NCBI GenBank assembly: GCA_002347365.1
Contig: DDWT01000012.1
Span: forward strand, 1 to 60,535
DNA from: Actinobacteria bacterium UBA2279
GTDB taxonomy: Bacteria > Actinomycetota > Coriobacteriia > Anaerosomatales > Anaerosomataceae
Reading direction: 5' to 3'
Length of the DNA: 60,535 nucleotides
Positions 49,661-58,584 of this stretch are shown piece after piece. Under the pieces are notes generated by a model. It was not told where the DNA came from. It did no database searches and saw only the letters and a list, made by a program, of their open reading frames with translations. Numbering within the stretch: the stretch's first letter is position 1; each line of letters opens with the position of its first letter. The translations under genes and the position numbers were made by a program.

Positions 49661-50097
49661 CGTCTCGCGCTCCCTGTCTCAAGAGGAGCGCGAAGCCCTG
49701 CCGATGCCTTATCGATCATCGCGTCTGCGATGATCCGGGGACCGCAGAGACAGTCGATGCCGAGGGCCTCGAACGCTACGACGTCGTCCGCGCATGAGGA
49801 GAGTGCCATCCGCGTCGGTATGTTGAAAAGCCGCTCCGCGAGAAGACATGTCACGATGTTGGAGCTGTCGCTGTCGGCAAGCGCGAAGATGGCGTCTGCA
49901 TCCATCGCTCTAGCGTGGGCGAGTGACTGACGGTCCGTTCCCGGCCCGCACACGACGAGGGCCTCGGGGAATCGCAAGGCGATCTCTTCTGCGCGATGTG
50001 GATCACTCACTACCAGCGAGACCTCGTGATGCTGGTCGAGGAGTCGTTCGGCCAAAGAGCATGTGGAGCTGTCGGCACCAACGATAATCGCCTGCAT
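49657..50097 (-). CDS. TrkA-N (RCK) domain protein, single domain
   Basis: 146 residues covering only the Rossmann-like N domain: MQAIIVGADSSTCSLAERLLD, VVSDPHRAEEIA, ADAIFALADSDSSNIVTCLLAERLF. No TrkA-C domain. The dinucleotide loop is GADSST instead of GxGxxG, so NAD(H) binding may be altered. ATG at 50097 has AGGG upstream. It should gate TrkH. Confidence 0.85.
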   Translation of the reverse strand: MQAIIVGADSSTCSLAERLLDQHHEVSLVVSDPHRAEEIALRFPEALVVCGPGTDRQSLAHARAMDADAIFALADSDSSNIVTCLLAERLFNIPTRMALSSCADDVVAFEALGIDCLCGPRIIADAMIDKASAGLRAPLETGSARR

Positions 50098-50197
50098 GCG
50101 TCCATCCCTTTCTAGTCGCAAGCCTCAGTGTAGGCGCGACGTCGTTCAGAAGAGGTAAAGCGAACGCGGCAGACGGTAAACAATGCGTAAAGGGGCG

Positions 50198-50896
50198 CTA
50201 CCGTGTGTTGAAGCGCAGACCCACCCCCGGCTCGGTCATGACGAACCGGGGAACGGTAGGGTTGGGCTCGATCTTCTTCCTGAGGTTGCTGACGTGTACG
50301 CGGATCGTTCTGACGTCGACCAGAGCGTCGACGCCCCACACCTCCTGGCTGATCTGGGACCACGTGACCAGCCGATCTGCGTGGCGTGCGAGGAACGCGA
50401 GCAGGCTGAACTCGGTGGGCGTCAGCGTGACGAGTTCGCCCGAGCGACTCACAGAATGCCCGGCGATGTCGATGGTCAGGTCGTTGACCTGCACTACCGG
50501 CGGCGTCGAGGTGGACCCGGCGACGCGGCGGAGCAGGGCATGCACGCGCGCCACAAGCTCACCGGCGGAGAACGGCTTGGTCAGGTAGTCATCGGCGCCC
50601 ATCTCGAGCGCGGCGATCTTATCGGACTCGTCATTGCGCACCGATAGCACGAGCACGGGCACGGTGAGCCAGGTACGGAGCTGCTGACAGAGCTCGATGC
50701 CGTCGACGTCCGGCAGCGTGAGGTCGAGCACGATCAGATCGGGTGTGCGCTGCATGAGCACATCGAGTGCCTCGCGTCCGGTCTTGGCCGAGACGACCTC
50801 GTATCCGCGGCTCCCCAGAATGGTGTCGAGTGCCCGGAGTATCTGAGGCTCGTCATCGATGACCAACAGACACTGACGATGTCCACGCTCGGTCAT
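50198..50896 (-). CDS. KdpE-like response regulator
   Basis: 232 residues: receiver (CLLVIDDEPQILRAL; phospho-Asp in LIVLDLTLPDVDG; Lys in LTKPFSAG) and winged helix (LTPTEFSLLAFLARHADRLVTWSQI, VRTIRVHVSNLRKKIE). The pattern is KdpE-like. ATG at 50896 is 2 nt after the kinase stop, with AAGGAG inside that gene's last codons. It is transcribed towards the Trk genes and probably controls them. Confidence 0.9.
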   Translation of the reverse strand: MTERGHRQCLLVIDDEPQILRALDTILGSRGYEVVSAKTGREALDVLMQRTPDLIVLDLTLPDVDGIELCQQLRTWLTVPVLVLSVRNDESDKIAALEMGADDYLTKPFSAGELVARVHALLRRVAGSTSTPPVVQVNDLTIDIAGHSVSRSGELVTLTPTEFSLLAFLARHADRLVTWSQISQEVWGVDALVDVRTIRVHVSNLRKKIEPNPTVPRFVMTEPGVGLRFNTR

Positions 50897-50898
50897 GG

Positions 50899-52401
50899 CT
50901 ACAGCTCCTTGGCGGTGGGAATTCTCAGGACGAAGCGCGCGCCGTGCGGTGCGGCGTTCTCTATCCACACGCTACCGCCGTTCGCATGGAGGATCTGGCG
51001 GGTGAGCGACAGGCCCAGGCCGGTGCTGGACTTCGACGCGCGACCGGCGGCCCCACGATAGAACTTGTCGAAGACCTGCTGCTTTTCTGTGTCGTCTACG
51101 CCGGGTCCTGCGTCTTGCACCCATATGACCGCAGCACCCATGCCATCCGCATGAGCTCCGATCACGATGTCGTCTTTGCTGTAGAGCAGGGCGTTGTCCA
51201 CCACGTGTTCGAGCGCACGCGTGGTCTGGACAAAGTCCGCGAAGGCAAGAGGCAGCCCAGCCGGCACATCGAAGCTGATGCGCGCGCGGGCTCCATCTGA
51301 GAGGTGACTCGCGACCGCACCCACGAGCTCGCCGACCTCGAACTCGTCCGGTCTCGGAGTCCACGCTTGCGCTTCCAGGCGGCTTAGGTCGAGTAGGTCG
51401 CCGATGGACCTGTCAAGTCGATCGAGATCGGCCGTGATACCGTGCAAGATCGCTTGCACCTCTTCCGGACTCGTGCTGTCGCCTCGTTCAAGCAGGTCTG
51501 TGACCGCAGCGGTCAGGGATGCCAGTGGGGTCTTCAGCTCATGTGATACCGACGATACGAGAGCGGTCCTGAGGCGCTCCGCCTCGTGAGCGGCTGCCGA
51601 CCGCATCGCAAGGTCTGCCATTCGGCGACCTTCGAGAAACGCCGCTACCAGATGTGCTACCGAAGTCAGGAATGTGAGGTCGTCGCGTTGAAGCGTCTCA
51701 TCGACCACTACTTGTAGCAGCCCCTCTACGCCGCTGCTCGTGGCAAGCGGGAGGAAGACTCCTCCTGCGAGGTCGTCGCAGGGCGCACCGGCCAGGTCGT
51801 GGTTCCAGAGCTGCTCACGCACGCACTCTATCTCGGCATCAGACAGACCGGGCAGGTCAGACCCCTGCACGGGGCTCAGCGAGTCATCTTTGGTCGGGAT
51901 CCACAACCTTGCTCCACGGACGCGAGCCACGGAACGGACCTGCTGGTCTACCATCTCGGCCATCTCTTCGGCTGGCGTCTCGGCGACCAGGCGAGAACTG
52001 AGGTCGTACAAGGCCGAGGTGCGCGACTCCTCTTTGAGTGCTCTCTCCTCGCGCTCCCGGAGCCGGCCGGTCTGTGTGCCCACCGCCACGGCCACCACGA
52101 GGAAGGCCGTTAGATGCAGCAGGTCTCCGCTCTCGGCGACATGGAACGTGTGGTAGGGCGGGATGAAGAAGAAGTTCCAGGCCAGGAAGGTCAGACCGGC
52201 CGAGATGACCGCCGGCCCGATGCCTGCGGTTCCTGCGATGAAGCCCACGACCAGCAGGTACGGCCACCCCCACTGTTCGCGGCCGAGCATCGACCTGAAA
52301 GGAAGGAATGCTGCCGTCGATAAGACGACGGCTAGAACTGCCGATGTCTTGCCGTAGCGGCTAATCTGCATGTTGACCGTATCGACCAGTCGAGCGAACA
52401 C
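50899..52401 (-). CDS. Short KdpD-like sensor kinase (DUF4118-GAF-HisKA-HATPase)
   Basis: 500 residues. It lacks the N-terminal KdpD/Usp domains of true KdpD and starts directly with the four-helix DUF4118 membrane region (TSAVLAVVLSTAAFLPF, YLLVVGFIAGTAGIGPAVISAGLTFLAWNFFFIPPYHTF), then a GAF-like domain, H-box VSSVSHELKTPLASL, N-box DNALLYSKDD, G1 DAGPGVDD and G2 STGLGLSLTRQ. GTG at 52401 has AAGGAG upstream. No Kdp ATPase genes are near; Trk genes follow. Confidence 0.9.
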   Translation of the reverse strand: MFARLVDTVNMQISRYGKTSAVLAVVLSTAAFLPFRSMLGREQWGWPYLLVVGFIAGTAGIGPAVISAGLTFLAWNFFFIPPYHTFHVAESGDLLHLTAFLVVAVAVGTQTGRLREREERALKEESRTSALYDLSSRLVAETPAEEMAEMVDQQVRSVARVRGARLWIPTKDDSLSPVQGSDLPGLSDAEIECVREQLWNHDLAGAPCDDLAGGVFLPLATSSGVEGLLQVVVDETLQRDDLTFLTSVAHLVAAFLEGRRMADLAMRSAAAHEAERLRTALVSSVSHELKTPLASLTAAVTDLLERGDSTSPEEVQAILHGITADLDRLDRSIGDLLDLSRLEAQAWTPRPDEFEVGELVGAVASHLSDGARARISFDVPAGLPLAFADFVQTTRALEHVVDNALLYSKDDIVIGAHADGMGAAVIWVQDAGPGVDDTEKQQVFDKFYRGAAGRASKSSTGLGLSLTRQILHANGGSVWIENAAPHGARFVLRIPTAKEL

Positions 52402-52545
52402 GTCAGGTCGCTCCTTCCGTTCGATTCACTCTAGCAAAGACCGGCTTGCCGGATGACGTTATCGGATCTGAATGGACGCCAGTCGGTCGCGAGTCCAAAT
52501 GACATGTGTTTGATGGCAGAACTTAAATAAATGAAGGGGTGGCTT

Positions 52546-52579
52546 GACATTATCAATGTCCAATCGCACACTGCGATTG
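52546..52579. promoter_or_regulatory. Two adjacent palindromes upstream of the DUF2089 operon
   Basis: GACATT-ATC-AATGTC (52546-52560) is followed without gap by CAATCGCA-CAC-TGCGATTG (52561-52579). Both are perfect. The first overlaps TTGACA (52544-52549), a consensus -35 box. They lie 27-60 bp before the ATG at 52606 and may bind a dimeric regulator, perhaps the DUF2089 protein itself. Confidence 0.6.
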
Positions 52580-52605
52580 TAAGCATTATTGAGGAGGTGG
52601 GTTTC

Positions 52606-52986
52606 ATGGGTAACGAATGGCACCAGCTGACAGATCTCACGGGGGACCGCCCCTTCGTTATCACGCGAGTTCGGCTCGACAAGAGCGGCGTGGCGATCGA
52701 GGGCGAGTTCGAGGTGCCGCCGCTCGCCCGGCTGACGTATGAGGACCAGGTGTTCGTGAGCGAGTTCGTGCGCAGCCATGGCTCGATCAAGGACATGGAG
52801 AAAGCGTTCGGCGTCAGCTACCCCACCATCAAGAACAGGCTGAACCGCATCGCCGGCCAACTAAGCCCCGTGCAGGTCGTTGTCGAGGCGCCGGTGCCTG
52901 TGGCCGCATCCGGCGGCGATCCGCTCGGCATGCTCGAGCGCGGCGAGATCTCGGCCGAGGAAGCTGCGGAGAGGTTGAGGCGCTGA
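52606..52986 (+). CDS. DUF2089-family putative regulator
   Basis: 126 residues. Contains an HTH-like segment (VSEFVRSHGSIKDMEKAFGVSYPTIKNRLNRI) and a C-terminal SHOCT-like helix pair (DPLGMLERGEISAEEAAERLRR). DUF2089 proteins are predicted transcription factors. ATG at 52606 with GAGGAGGTGGG upstream. First gene of a three-gene operon; its stop overlaps the next ATG. Confidence 0.85.
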   Translation: MGNEWHQLTDLTGDRPFVITRVRLDKSGVAIEGEFEVPPLARLTYEDQVFVSEFVRSHGSIKDMEKAFGVSYPTIKNRLNRIAGQLSPVQVVVEAPVPVAASGGDPLGMLERGEISAEEAAERLRR

Positions 52987-53267
52987 TGTGCCCGCCGATG
53001 CTGCTCTACCTGCGCATCGCCGCGCCTGACCGTTCACGCGCCGGAATGTGGCTGCCGCTCTTCCTCGTGTGGCTGGTGTTCTTGCCGCTCGTGGTGCTGA
53101 CGCTGGTGATAGCGCTGGTGGCCGACGTAGCGCTGTTCCTCCTCGGCCAGAAGTATCACCGCTACACGCTGCTCCTGCTGCACGCCTTCGGCCTGCTCGG
53201 CGCAACACGGGGGATGATCGTGCACATCGCATCGGAGAAGACCAACGTTGATATGGAATTGGTGTAA
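52986..53267 (+). CDS. Hypothetical small membrane protein
   Basis: 93 residues with one long or two short membrane helices (WLPLFLVWLVFLPLVVLTLVIALVADVALFLL) and a basic-histidine loop (GQKYHRYTLLLLHAFG). ATG at 52986 is coupled to the DUF2089 gene by TGATG. No family recognised. Confidence 0.75.
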   Translation: MCPPMLLYLRIAAPDRSRAGMWLPLFLVWLVFLPLVVLTLVIALVADVALFLLGQKYHRYTLLLLHAFGLLGATRGMIVHIASEKTNVDMELV

Positions 53268-53282
53268 GGAAAGGTGAGAACC

Positions 53283-53732
53283 ATGAGTGAAGATCGTGCC
53301 CGCATCCTGAACATGCTGGCGGAAGGCAAGATCAATGCCGAGGAGGCCGAGCGGTTGCTCGACGCGCTCGACACACGCACGGCCGCAGCGCCGGCGGCAC
53401 CCGTCCCGGGTCGCTCGGCGATCAAGGGCGACCCGACGCCGGTGATCAACGCACTGCCGAAGTTCCTGCACGTGCTGGTGGACGGCGACGCTGGCGAGAA
53501 GGTCAACGTGAAAGTCCCGCTAGCGCTTGTGCGCTCGGGGCTCAAGCTGACGTCGCTCATCCCGCCGCAGGCGATGGAGCAACTCAACTCGCAGATGGCC
53601 GAGAACGGCATGTCGATCGACTTCAACAACTTCAAGCCGGAGGACATCGATGAGCTCATCGAGGCTCTTCGCGAGATGGAGATCAACGTCGACGGCGCCA
53701 ATGGCGAGAAGGTGCGCGTCTACGCTGAGTAG
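53283..53732 (+). CDS. SHOCT-like domain protein
   Basis: 149 residues. It starts with a SHOCT-like segment (RARILNMLAEGKINAEEAERLLDAL) similar to the C-terminus of the DUF2089 protein, and has a C-terminal beta/alpha part (NVKVPLALVRSGLKLTSLIPPQAMEQL, IDELIEALREMEINVDG) seen in LiaX/YvlB-type envelope-stress proteins. ATG at 53283 has GGAAAGGTG upstream. Last gene of the operon. Confidence 0.8.
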   Translation: MSEDRARILNMLAEGKINAEEAERLLDALDTRTAAAPAAPVPGRSAIKGDPTPVINALPKFLHVLVDGDAGEKVNVKVPLALVRSGLKLTSLIPPQAMEQLNSQMAENGMSIDFNNFKPEDIDELIEALREMEINVDGANGEKVRVYAE

Positions 53733-53945
53733 GTGAGGCGCGGCGCGCCGTCGATGTCTGCGGACGTATGGTCTCGCGGGCCCACGGGTAGGTACATCTC
53801 ATGCCTGCGTGCGCGTTCTCTCACTTCTGGATGGCGCGATCGTGCGAGCCCCATCAGTGCGTTCGCAGAGCCGGACCCGTTGTCGTCGCATGCTCGTGGG
53901 CTCACTGGCATCCGAGCAGACGCAGTCGTGAACTGCGAGCGGATC

Positions 53946-54803
53946 CTACCTCAGGGGTTGGATACCGACGCCGATGAGACCCGGACCGGTGTGGACGATG
54001 AGCGCGGGGGTTATCTGGCCCTCGATAGCGATACGATGTTTCGGCAGCAGTTCCTTCAGGGTCGCAAGCAGCTCGTCGGCCTCGGCCTGCGCGTCGCCGT
54101 GCATCACGGTGATGTTGTACTCTTCGGCTCCGGCAGCCGCTTCGACAGCCTTCTCGAGCGCCAGTCGGAGCGACTTCTTGCGCCCTCGCGCCTTCGCGAT
54201 GGTGTAATAGATCCCGTTCTCATCGCACGAGATGACCGGTTTCAAGTCCAGGATGGAACCCAGCATGCCGGCCACCCGGCCGATACGGCCGCCCTTGACC
54301 AGGTACTCGAGCGTGGAGACGCAGAAGAAGAGCTTGGTTTCCCGGGCGGTCTTCTCGACCTCATCGCAGACCTCGGCGAACCCGAGTCCTTTCTCGATGA
54401 GTTCGCCCGCGCGTATGGCGGAAAACCCGCTGCCGATACCGATGTTCTTGGTGTCGATGTAGCGGACTTCGAGCCCCTCGGGAGCGTCCCCAAAACTTCT
54501 GAACAGCTCATAGGTTCCGCTCAGTCCGCTCGATATGGCAACGGCGATGACCTTGTCGTAACCGTCGGCCTTGATCTGCTTGAACACATCGGCGACAACC
54601 GCCGGGCTGGGCAGTGATGTCGAGGGGATCTCCTCGGCGAATCGCGCGTAGACGTCCTCGGGCTGTATGTCTACCCCGTCGCGATACTCGGCGTCTTTGT
54701 AGATGACCATCAGCGGTACCACGTACATGCCGTACTTGTCGCGATACGTTTGCGGGACATCAGAACAGGAGTCGACCAAGATCGCTACCTTCTCCGAAGT
54801 CAT
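53946..54803 (-). CDS. DegV-family fatty-acid-binding protein
   Basis: 285 residues. DegV motifs: VAILVDSCSDVP, TSLPSPAVV, and the ligand loop SSGLSGTYE, then EYLVKGGRIGRVAG and KPVISCDENG. FakB-type members bind fatty acids for the kinase FakA; no fakA is nearby. ATG at 54803 fits the family start, with a weak GGGTG upstream. The 213 bp between its stop and the SHOCT gene hold no gene. Confidence 0.92.
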   Translation of the reverse strand: MTSEKVAILVDSCSDVPQTYRDKYGMYVVPLMVIYKDAEYRDGVDIQPEDVYARFAEEIPSTSLPSPAVVADVFKQIKADGYDKVIAVAISSGLSGTYELFRSFGDAPEGLEVRYIDTKNIGIGSGFSAIRAGELIEKGLGFAEVCDEVEKTARETKLFFCVSTLEYLVKGGRIGRVAGMLGSILDLKPVISCDENGIYYTIAKARGRKKSLRLALEKAVEAAAGAEEYNITVMHGDAQAEADELLATLKELLPKHRIAIEGQITPALIVHTGPGLIGVGIQPLR

Positions 54804-54959
54804 GCCGTCACCCACTCTCGCCCGGTCCAGAGAATCAGGCAATCGTCGTTGCACACCGAACCACATTTCAGTATAGCCGAGCCTGGCTCGGGGTCTGTCA
54901 AGCGCGGTCGAGAGCCGCTCGCGATGGCGGCCGTCAGACGAGAGTGGCGACGGCAGGCC

Positions 54960-55823
54960 TCAGCTATCAAGCACGCGGTACCAGACGTTCATGCTCTCGA
55001 TCCGGCCCGAGATGTGGGTGTTGTTCACCAGCGTGCCTGCGTAAGTGTAGCCGCGCCGGGCGAACACGGAGTTCATGCTCGCCGAAGTCGCGCGCGCGAT
55101 CGTATATGCCACACGCACGCCTCGCGCCTTCACCACAGTCTCGAGTCCGGCCAGTAGCGCGCTGGCTAGGCCCGCACCTCGGCTGTCCGGGTGCGTTGCG
55201 AAGTCTGTCAGTTCGCACGTGAGTGTTTCGTGGCACAGTTCACCAGACGCCGCAGCGATCAGACGGCCCATCTCATCGCGGGCCCCAACGAACACGGTCC
55301 CTTCGGCCATCGAACGGTGCAGGAAGCCGGGATCGTCGATCGGGAATGGATAGCTGGCGAACACGTGGGAGTACAGCTGCACGAGTTCGGGTACATCTTG
55401 CAGCCCAAGTGGCTGGACGCTCGCGGTGGGGGCGGCGGTGCGTGAAGACCGGGGCTTCGCCTCGGGCGTCAGGGCTGCCTGTACCGCCTCGGGGAAGCGT
55501 TCCACCGCCCTGTCTGCGGTGAGGAACCGTGTGCAGAAGGAGAGTTCCTCGCCAGGTATACCTGACGGGATCCGGGCCTCTACTCCATATCCGGCGTCCA
55601 CAAAGGCTTGTGTTGCGGCACCGGTGGTCTTGGCAAAGAGCTTGGAGTAGCCGTGCTCCGCCGCCAGGCGCTCAAGAAGCTCGATATCAGCCGTCGGATT
55701 CGGGCCGGACTTGAGAAGATACGCCCGGTCGCTGGAGTGACCGTGCTGAACGAGAGCGCCATTGACTCGCTCTGTGCGATCGGGGCGACTCTGCTGCGTG
55801 TTTGTGGGGCGTGTCTCGGGCAC
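54960..55823 (-). CDS. ablB: Beta-lysine N6-acetyltransferase
   Basis: 287 residues. N-terminal domain with the AblB-type start (GALVQHGHSSDRAYLLKSG) and C-terminal GNAT domain (THPDSRGAGLASALLAGLE acetyl-CoA loop, NSVFARRGYTYAGTLVNN). Converts beta-lysine to N-epsilon-acetyl-beta-lysine, a compatible solute. GTG at 55823, 4 nt after the kamA stop, gives the family N-terminus; an ATG at 55901 would overlap kamA by 74 bp. Cotranscribed with the mutase. Confidence 0.9.
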   Translation of the reverse strand: MPETRPTNTQQSRPDRTERVNGALVQHGHSSDRAYLLKSGPNPTADIELLERLAAEHGYSKLFAKTTGAATQAFVDAGYGVEARIPSGIPGEELSFCTRFLTADRAVERFPEAVQAALTPEAKPRSSRTAAPTASVQPLGLQDVPELVQLYSHVFASYPFPIDDPGFLHRSMAEGTVFVGARDEMGRLIAAASGELCHETLTCELTDFATHPDSRGAGLASALLAGLETVVKARGVRVAYTIARATSASMNSVFARRGYTYAGTLVNNTHISGRIESMNVWYRVLDS

Positions 55824-55827
55824 GAGA

Positions 55828-57138
55828 CTACGCTTCGTCTTCTCGGCGGTTATGCCGTTCGTTGTCCTCGGGCACAAGTGCTTCTGTGTCGTTATCATCA
55901 CGCATCAGGCCTGCCACGCCGCGGATGGTTCTTTTTGACGGCGGCGGGCCCGTCAGTTCGCACGTCGCGCACTCGTGGTCGCACTGTGCGCGGTCGTAAT
56001 CGACAGGTTCCCGGTATGTGCAGATGACACCCTCGTAGTTGCGTAAGACGACGCGGTCCGGCGACCAGGAGACGATGCAGTTAGGCATCACGGGGATCTT
56101 GCCGCCTCCATGCGGTGCATCGATCACGTACCTTGGAACGGCGAAGCCGCTTGTGTGGCCGATCAGGTTCTCGATGATCTCGATCCCCTTGCTTACCGGC
56201 GTGCGGAAGTGGGAGAGACCCTCCGAGAGGTCGCACTGATAGAGGTAGTAGGGTCGGACTCGATTGGCTACAAGGCGTTCGACGAGTCGCCGCATGATGC
56301 GCGGACAGTCGTTCACTCCGGCCAGCAGGACCGATTGATTGCCCAGGGGCAGCCCCGCATCCGCAAGTCGACGGAGCGCGGCCTTGGAGGCGGGTGTGAT
56401 CTCGTTGGGGTGATTGAAGTGCGTATTGAGCCACAGTGGCTGATGGGTTGAAAGCATCTGGCACAGGTCTTCTGTGATGCGTTGCGGGAGGACGGCCGGC
56501 ATGCGCGTCCCCAGGCGTACCACCTCCACGTGCTCGATCTCGTCCAGCGCCGTCAGTATCTGGTCCAGGCGACTGTCAGAGAGCATCAGAGGGTCGCCGC
56601 CGGAGAGAAGGACGTCACGCACGCCCTCCGTGGACCGGATGTAGTCGAGCGCCGCTTCGATATCGCACGACAGGGGTGCACCGTCCGTGTCACCGACCGT
56701 TCGCTTGCGCGTGCAATGGCGGCAGTACATCGAGCAGGTGTTGCTTATGCGGAACAGCACACGGTCAGGGTAGCGGTGGGTGATCATGGGGACGGGGCTG
56801 TCAGTGTCCTCGGCCAGAGGGTCTGCCATGTCGTGCTCTTGGACGATCAGCTCGTCGGCGCACGGCACCGCCTGCTTGAAGACCGGATCGTTGCGGAAAT
56901 CCTCCGTGTCCACCAGGGACAGATAGTACGGGGTCACTGAGAGAGGGAACTTCTCGAGTGTCTGTTCAAGGAGCGCTCGCTCGGCCGGCTCGAACCGGAT
57001 GTCCAGGAACTCCTCGACTCCCTCGAGAGTCTTGATCGAGTTCTTCAATTGCCAGTGCCAGTCATCCGTGAGCGGGTCTATCCTCCGCGACTTGGGGCTG
57101 ACTTTGACCGCTTCGACTCCTGTATCGGACTTCTGCAT
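55828..57138 (-). CDS. ablA: Lysine 2,3-aminomutase (radical SAM, PLP)
   Basis: 436 residues. Radical SAM motif CSMYCRHC near residue 145, PLP lysine in APHGGGKIPVMPN, and a C-terminal cysteine pair (CATCELTG). Converts L-lysine to beta-lysine. ATG at 57138 has GAGGAGG about 9 nt upstream; an ATG at 57204 has no such site. With ablB it forms the known two-gene pathway for N-acetyl-beta-lysine, usually salt-induced. Confidence 0.95.
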   Translation of the reverse strand: MQKSDTGVEAVKVSPKSRRIDPLTDDWHWQLKNSIKTLEGVEEFLDIRFEPAERALLEQTLEKFPLSVTPYYLSLVDTEDFRNDPVFKQAVPCADELIVQEHDMADPLAEDTDSPVPMITHRYPDRVLFRISNTCSMYCRHCTRKRTVGDTDGAPLSCDIEAALDYIRSTEGVRDVLLSGGDPLMLSDSRLDQILTALDEIEHVEVVRLGTRMPAVLPQRITEDLCQMLSTHQPLWLNTHFNHPNEITPASKAALRRLADAGLPLGNQSVLLAGVNDCPRIMRRLVERLVANRVRPYYLYQCDLSEGLSHFRTPVSKGIEIIENLIGHTSGFAVPRYVIDAPHGGGKIPVMPNCIVSWSPDRVVLRNYEGVICTYREPVDYDRAQCDHECATCELTGPPPSKRTIRGVAGLMRDDNDTEALVPEDNERHNRREDEA

Positions 57139-57288
57139 GCTATAGGCCTCCTCGGGGCCGATATCGGGCGCGAGGGATGACAATCTCTTACCCCGCGGTG
57201 TCATTAGAGTAGCAAATGGGCCTCCAAGTCACTGCTTGGCGACGCTACTCCGGGTCGGTTCGAGGCACTTGAGCTGCGGTTATGCTGC

Positions 57289-58581
57289 CTATGCCGTGAG
57301 CTCGGGGTGCGAGGCTATCATCGGCCCCATCCCCACGTCACCGAAGCGGCGCACCTCTGGTCTCGAGAGGGAGAGTGCGCACAGTACGAACATCCCGACT
57401 GCAACGCCCAAGTACAACGCCTCGAAGTCAAGGCCGATCACGAAGCCGGACAAGGCTTGTGAGGCGGGGACGAGCGCATACATCGCGAGCATAAGCAGTG
57501 ACATGACGCGGCCTAGCATCACCGGCGGCGTCCGGCGCTGAATGGTCGTGATCAGCGTCACGCCGAGAAACCCGTTCCCAATGCCCATCACGGCCATGAC
57601 GGGGGCGGCGACCCAGGTGCTTTCCACGAATGCGAAGAGGGACATGCCGACACCGAATAGTGCGAACAGCGCGACTACCAGTCTGCCGATGAACTGCCCG
57701 GACGGGTTCTTGAGCGATCCTGCGACAGCCAGACCACCAAGGTTGCCGAGCGCGTATGCCGAGAGCACGATGCCAAGCGCAGAGGCGCCTTCAGGTAGCC
57801 GCTCCTGTGCAAGGACGGGAATGCCGACAAGCAGAGGGCCGGTCATGAGGAAGTTGGCCGCCGCGATGATCAGCAGCATCCAGCGGAACGCCGAGCGATT
57901 CCACATGAACCGCAGTCCTTCGCCTATATCATGCAGCGGATGCGTCTGTTCGTCGCGCGCAGCCGCCGGCAGCATCGCCATCAGTCCCAGGGTGAGTATC
58001 GAGACGGCGAACGTCGTGGCGTCGAATGCGAAAGCAAGGCCCACACCGGTGAGCGACGAGACGGTCTGTCCGCCGATGGACTGCGTGCTGAGGATTCCGA
58101 TCAGCGTACCCGCGGCCGCAGGACCGATGAACGATGCGAACCAATCGCCCATCTGCACCAGGGCGTTGCCACTCTCCAGCTTATCTCCGTCCACTATGCG
58201 CGGGACAGCCGCCGAAGATGCCGGTTCGAACAGGCCCGTAGCGGCTCCGAGCACGAGCGCGGAGAGGTAGACCATCCACATCTGGACCCAGCCGCCCAGG
58301 ACCGACCAAGCAAGCAGGGCGGTCCAGACGAGTCGGAACGTGTTGACGCCGAGCATGATCGCACGAGGCGAGTGTCGGTCGGCGAAGGCGCCACCCGGCA
58401 GCATGAGGGCACCGCGCGAGAGGCCGGCGAGTCCCAGCACGAGTCCAAGGACCACGGGGTCGGCCGTGAGTTGCAGCACCAGCCACGGCAACGCGATCAG
58501 ATGGAACTGGTCTCCGAGCAGCGACACCGTCTGCCCGATCCAAAGCAGGCGGTAGTCCCGCGTCTTCAGTGCAGACAGCAT
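57289..58581 (-). CDS. MFS transporter (multidrug/enterobactin-exporter-like)
   Basis: 430 residues, twelve helices, N-terminus TRDYRLLWIGQTVSLLGDQFHLIALPWLVLQ and loop AFADRHSPRAIMLGVN typical of MFS_3-type exporters. ATG at 58581 follows the TetR stop by 3 nt, so it is in the regulator's operon and presumably released by the TetR ligand. Substrate unknown. Confidence 0.9.
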   Translation of the reverse strand: MLSALKTRDYRLLWIGQTVSLLGDQFHLIALPWLVLQLTADPVVLGLVLGLAGLSRGALMLPGGAFADRHSPRAIMLGVNTFRLVWTALLAWSVLGGWVQMWMVYLSALVLGAATGLFEPASSAAVPRIVDGDKLESGNALVQMGDWFASFIGPAAAGTLIGILSTQSIGGQTVSSLTGVGLAFAFDATTFAVSILTLGLMAMLPAAARDEQTHPLHDIGEGLRFMWNRSAFRWMLLIIAAANFLMTGPLLVGIPVLAQERLPEGASALGIVLSAYALGNLGGLAVAGSLKNPSGQFIGRLVVALFALFGVGMSLFAFVESTWVAAPVMAVMGIGNGFLGVTLITTIQRRTPPVMLGRVMSLLMLAMYALVPASQALSGFVIGLDFEALYLGVAVGMFVLCALSLSRPEVRRFGDVGMGPMIASHPELTA

Positions 58582-58584
58582 CGC

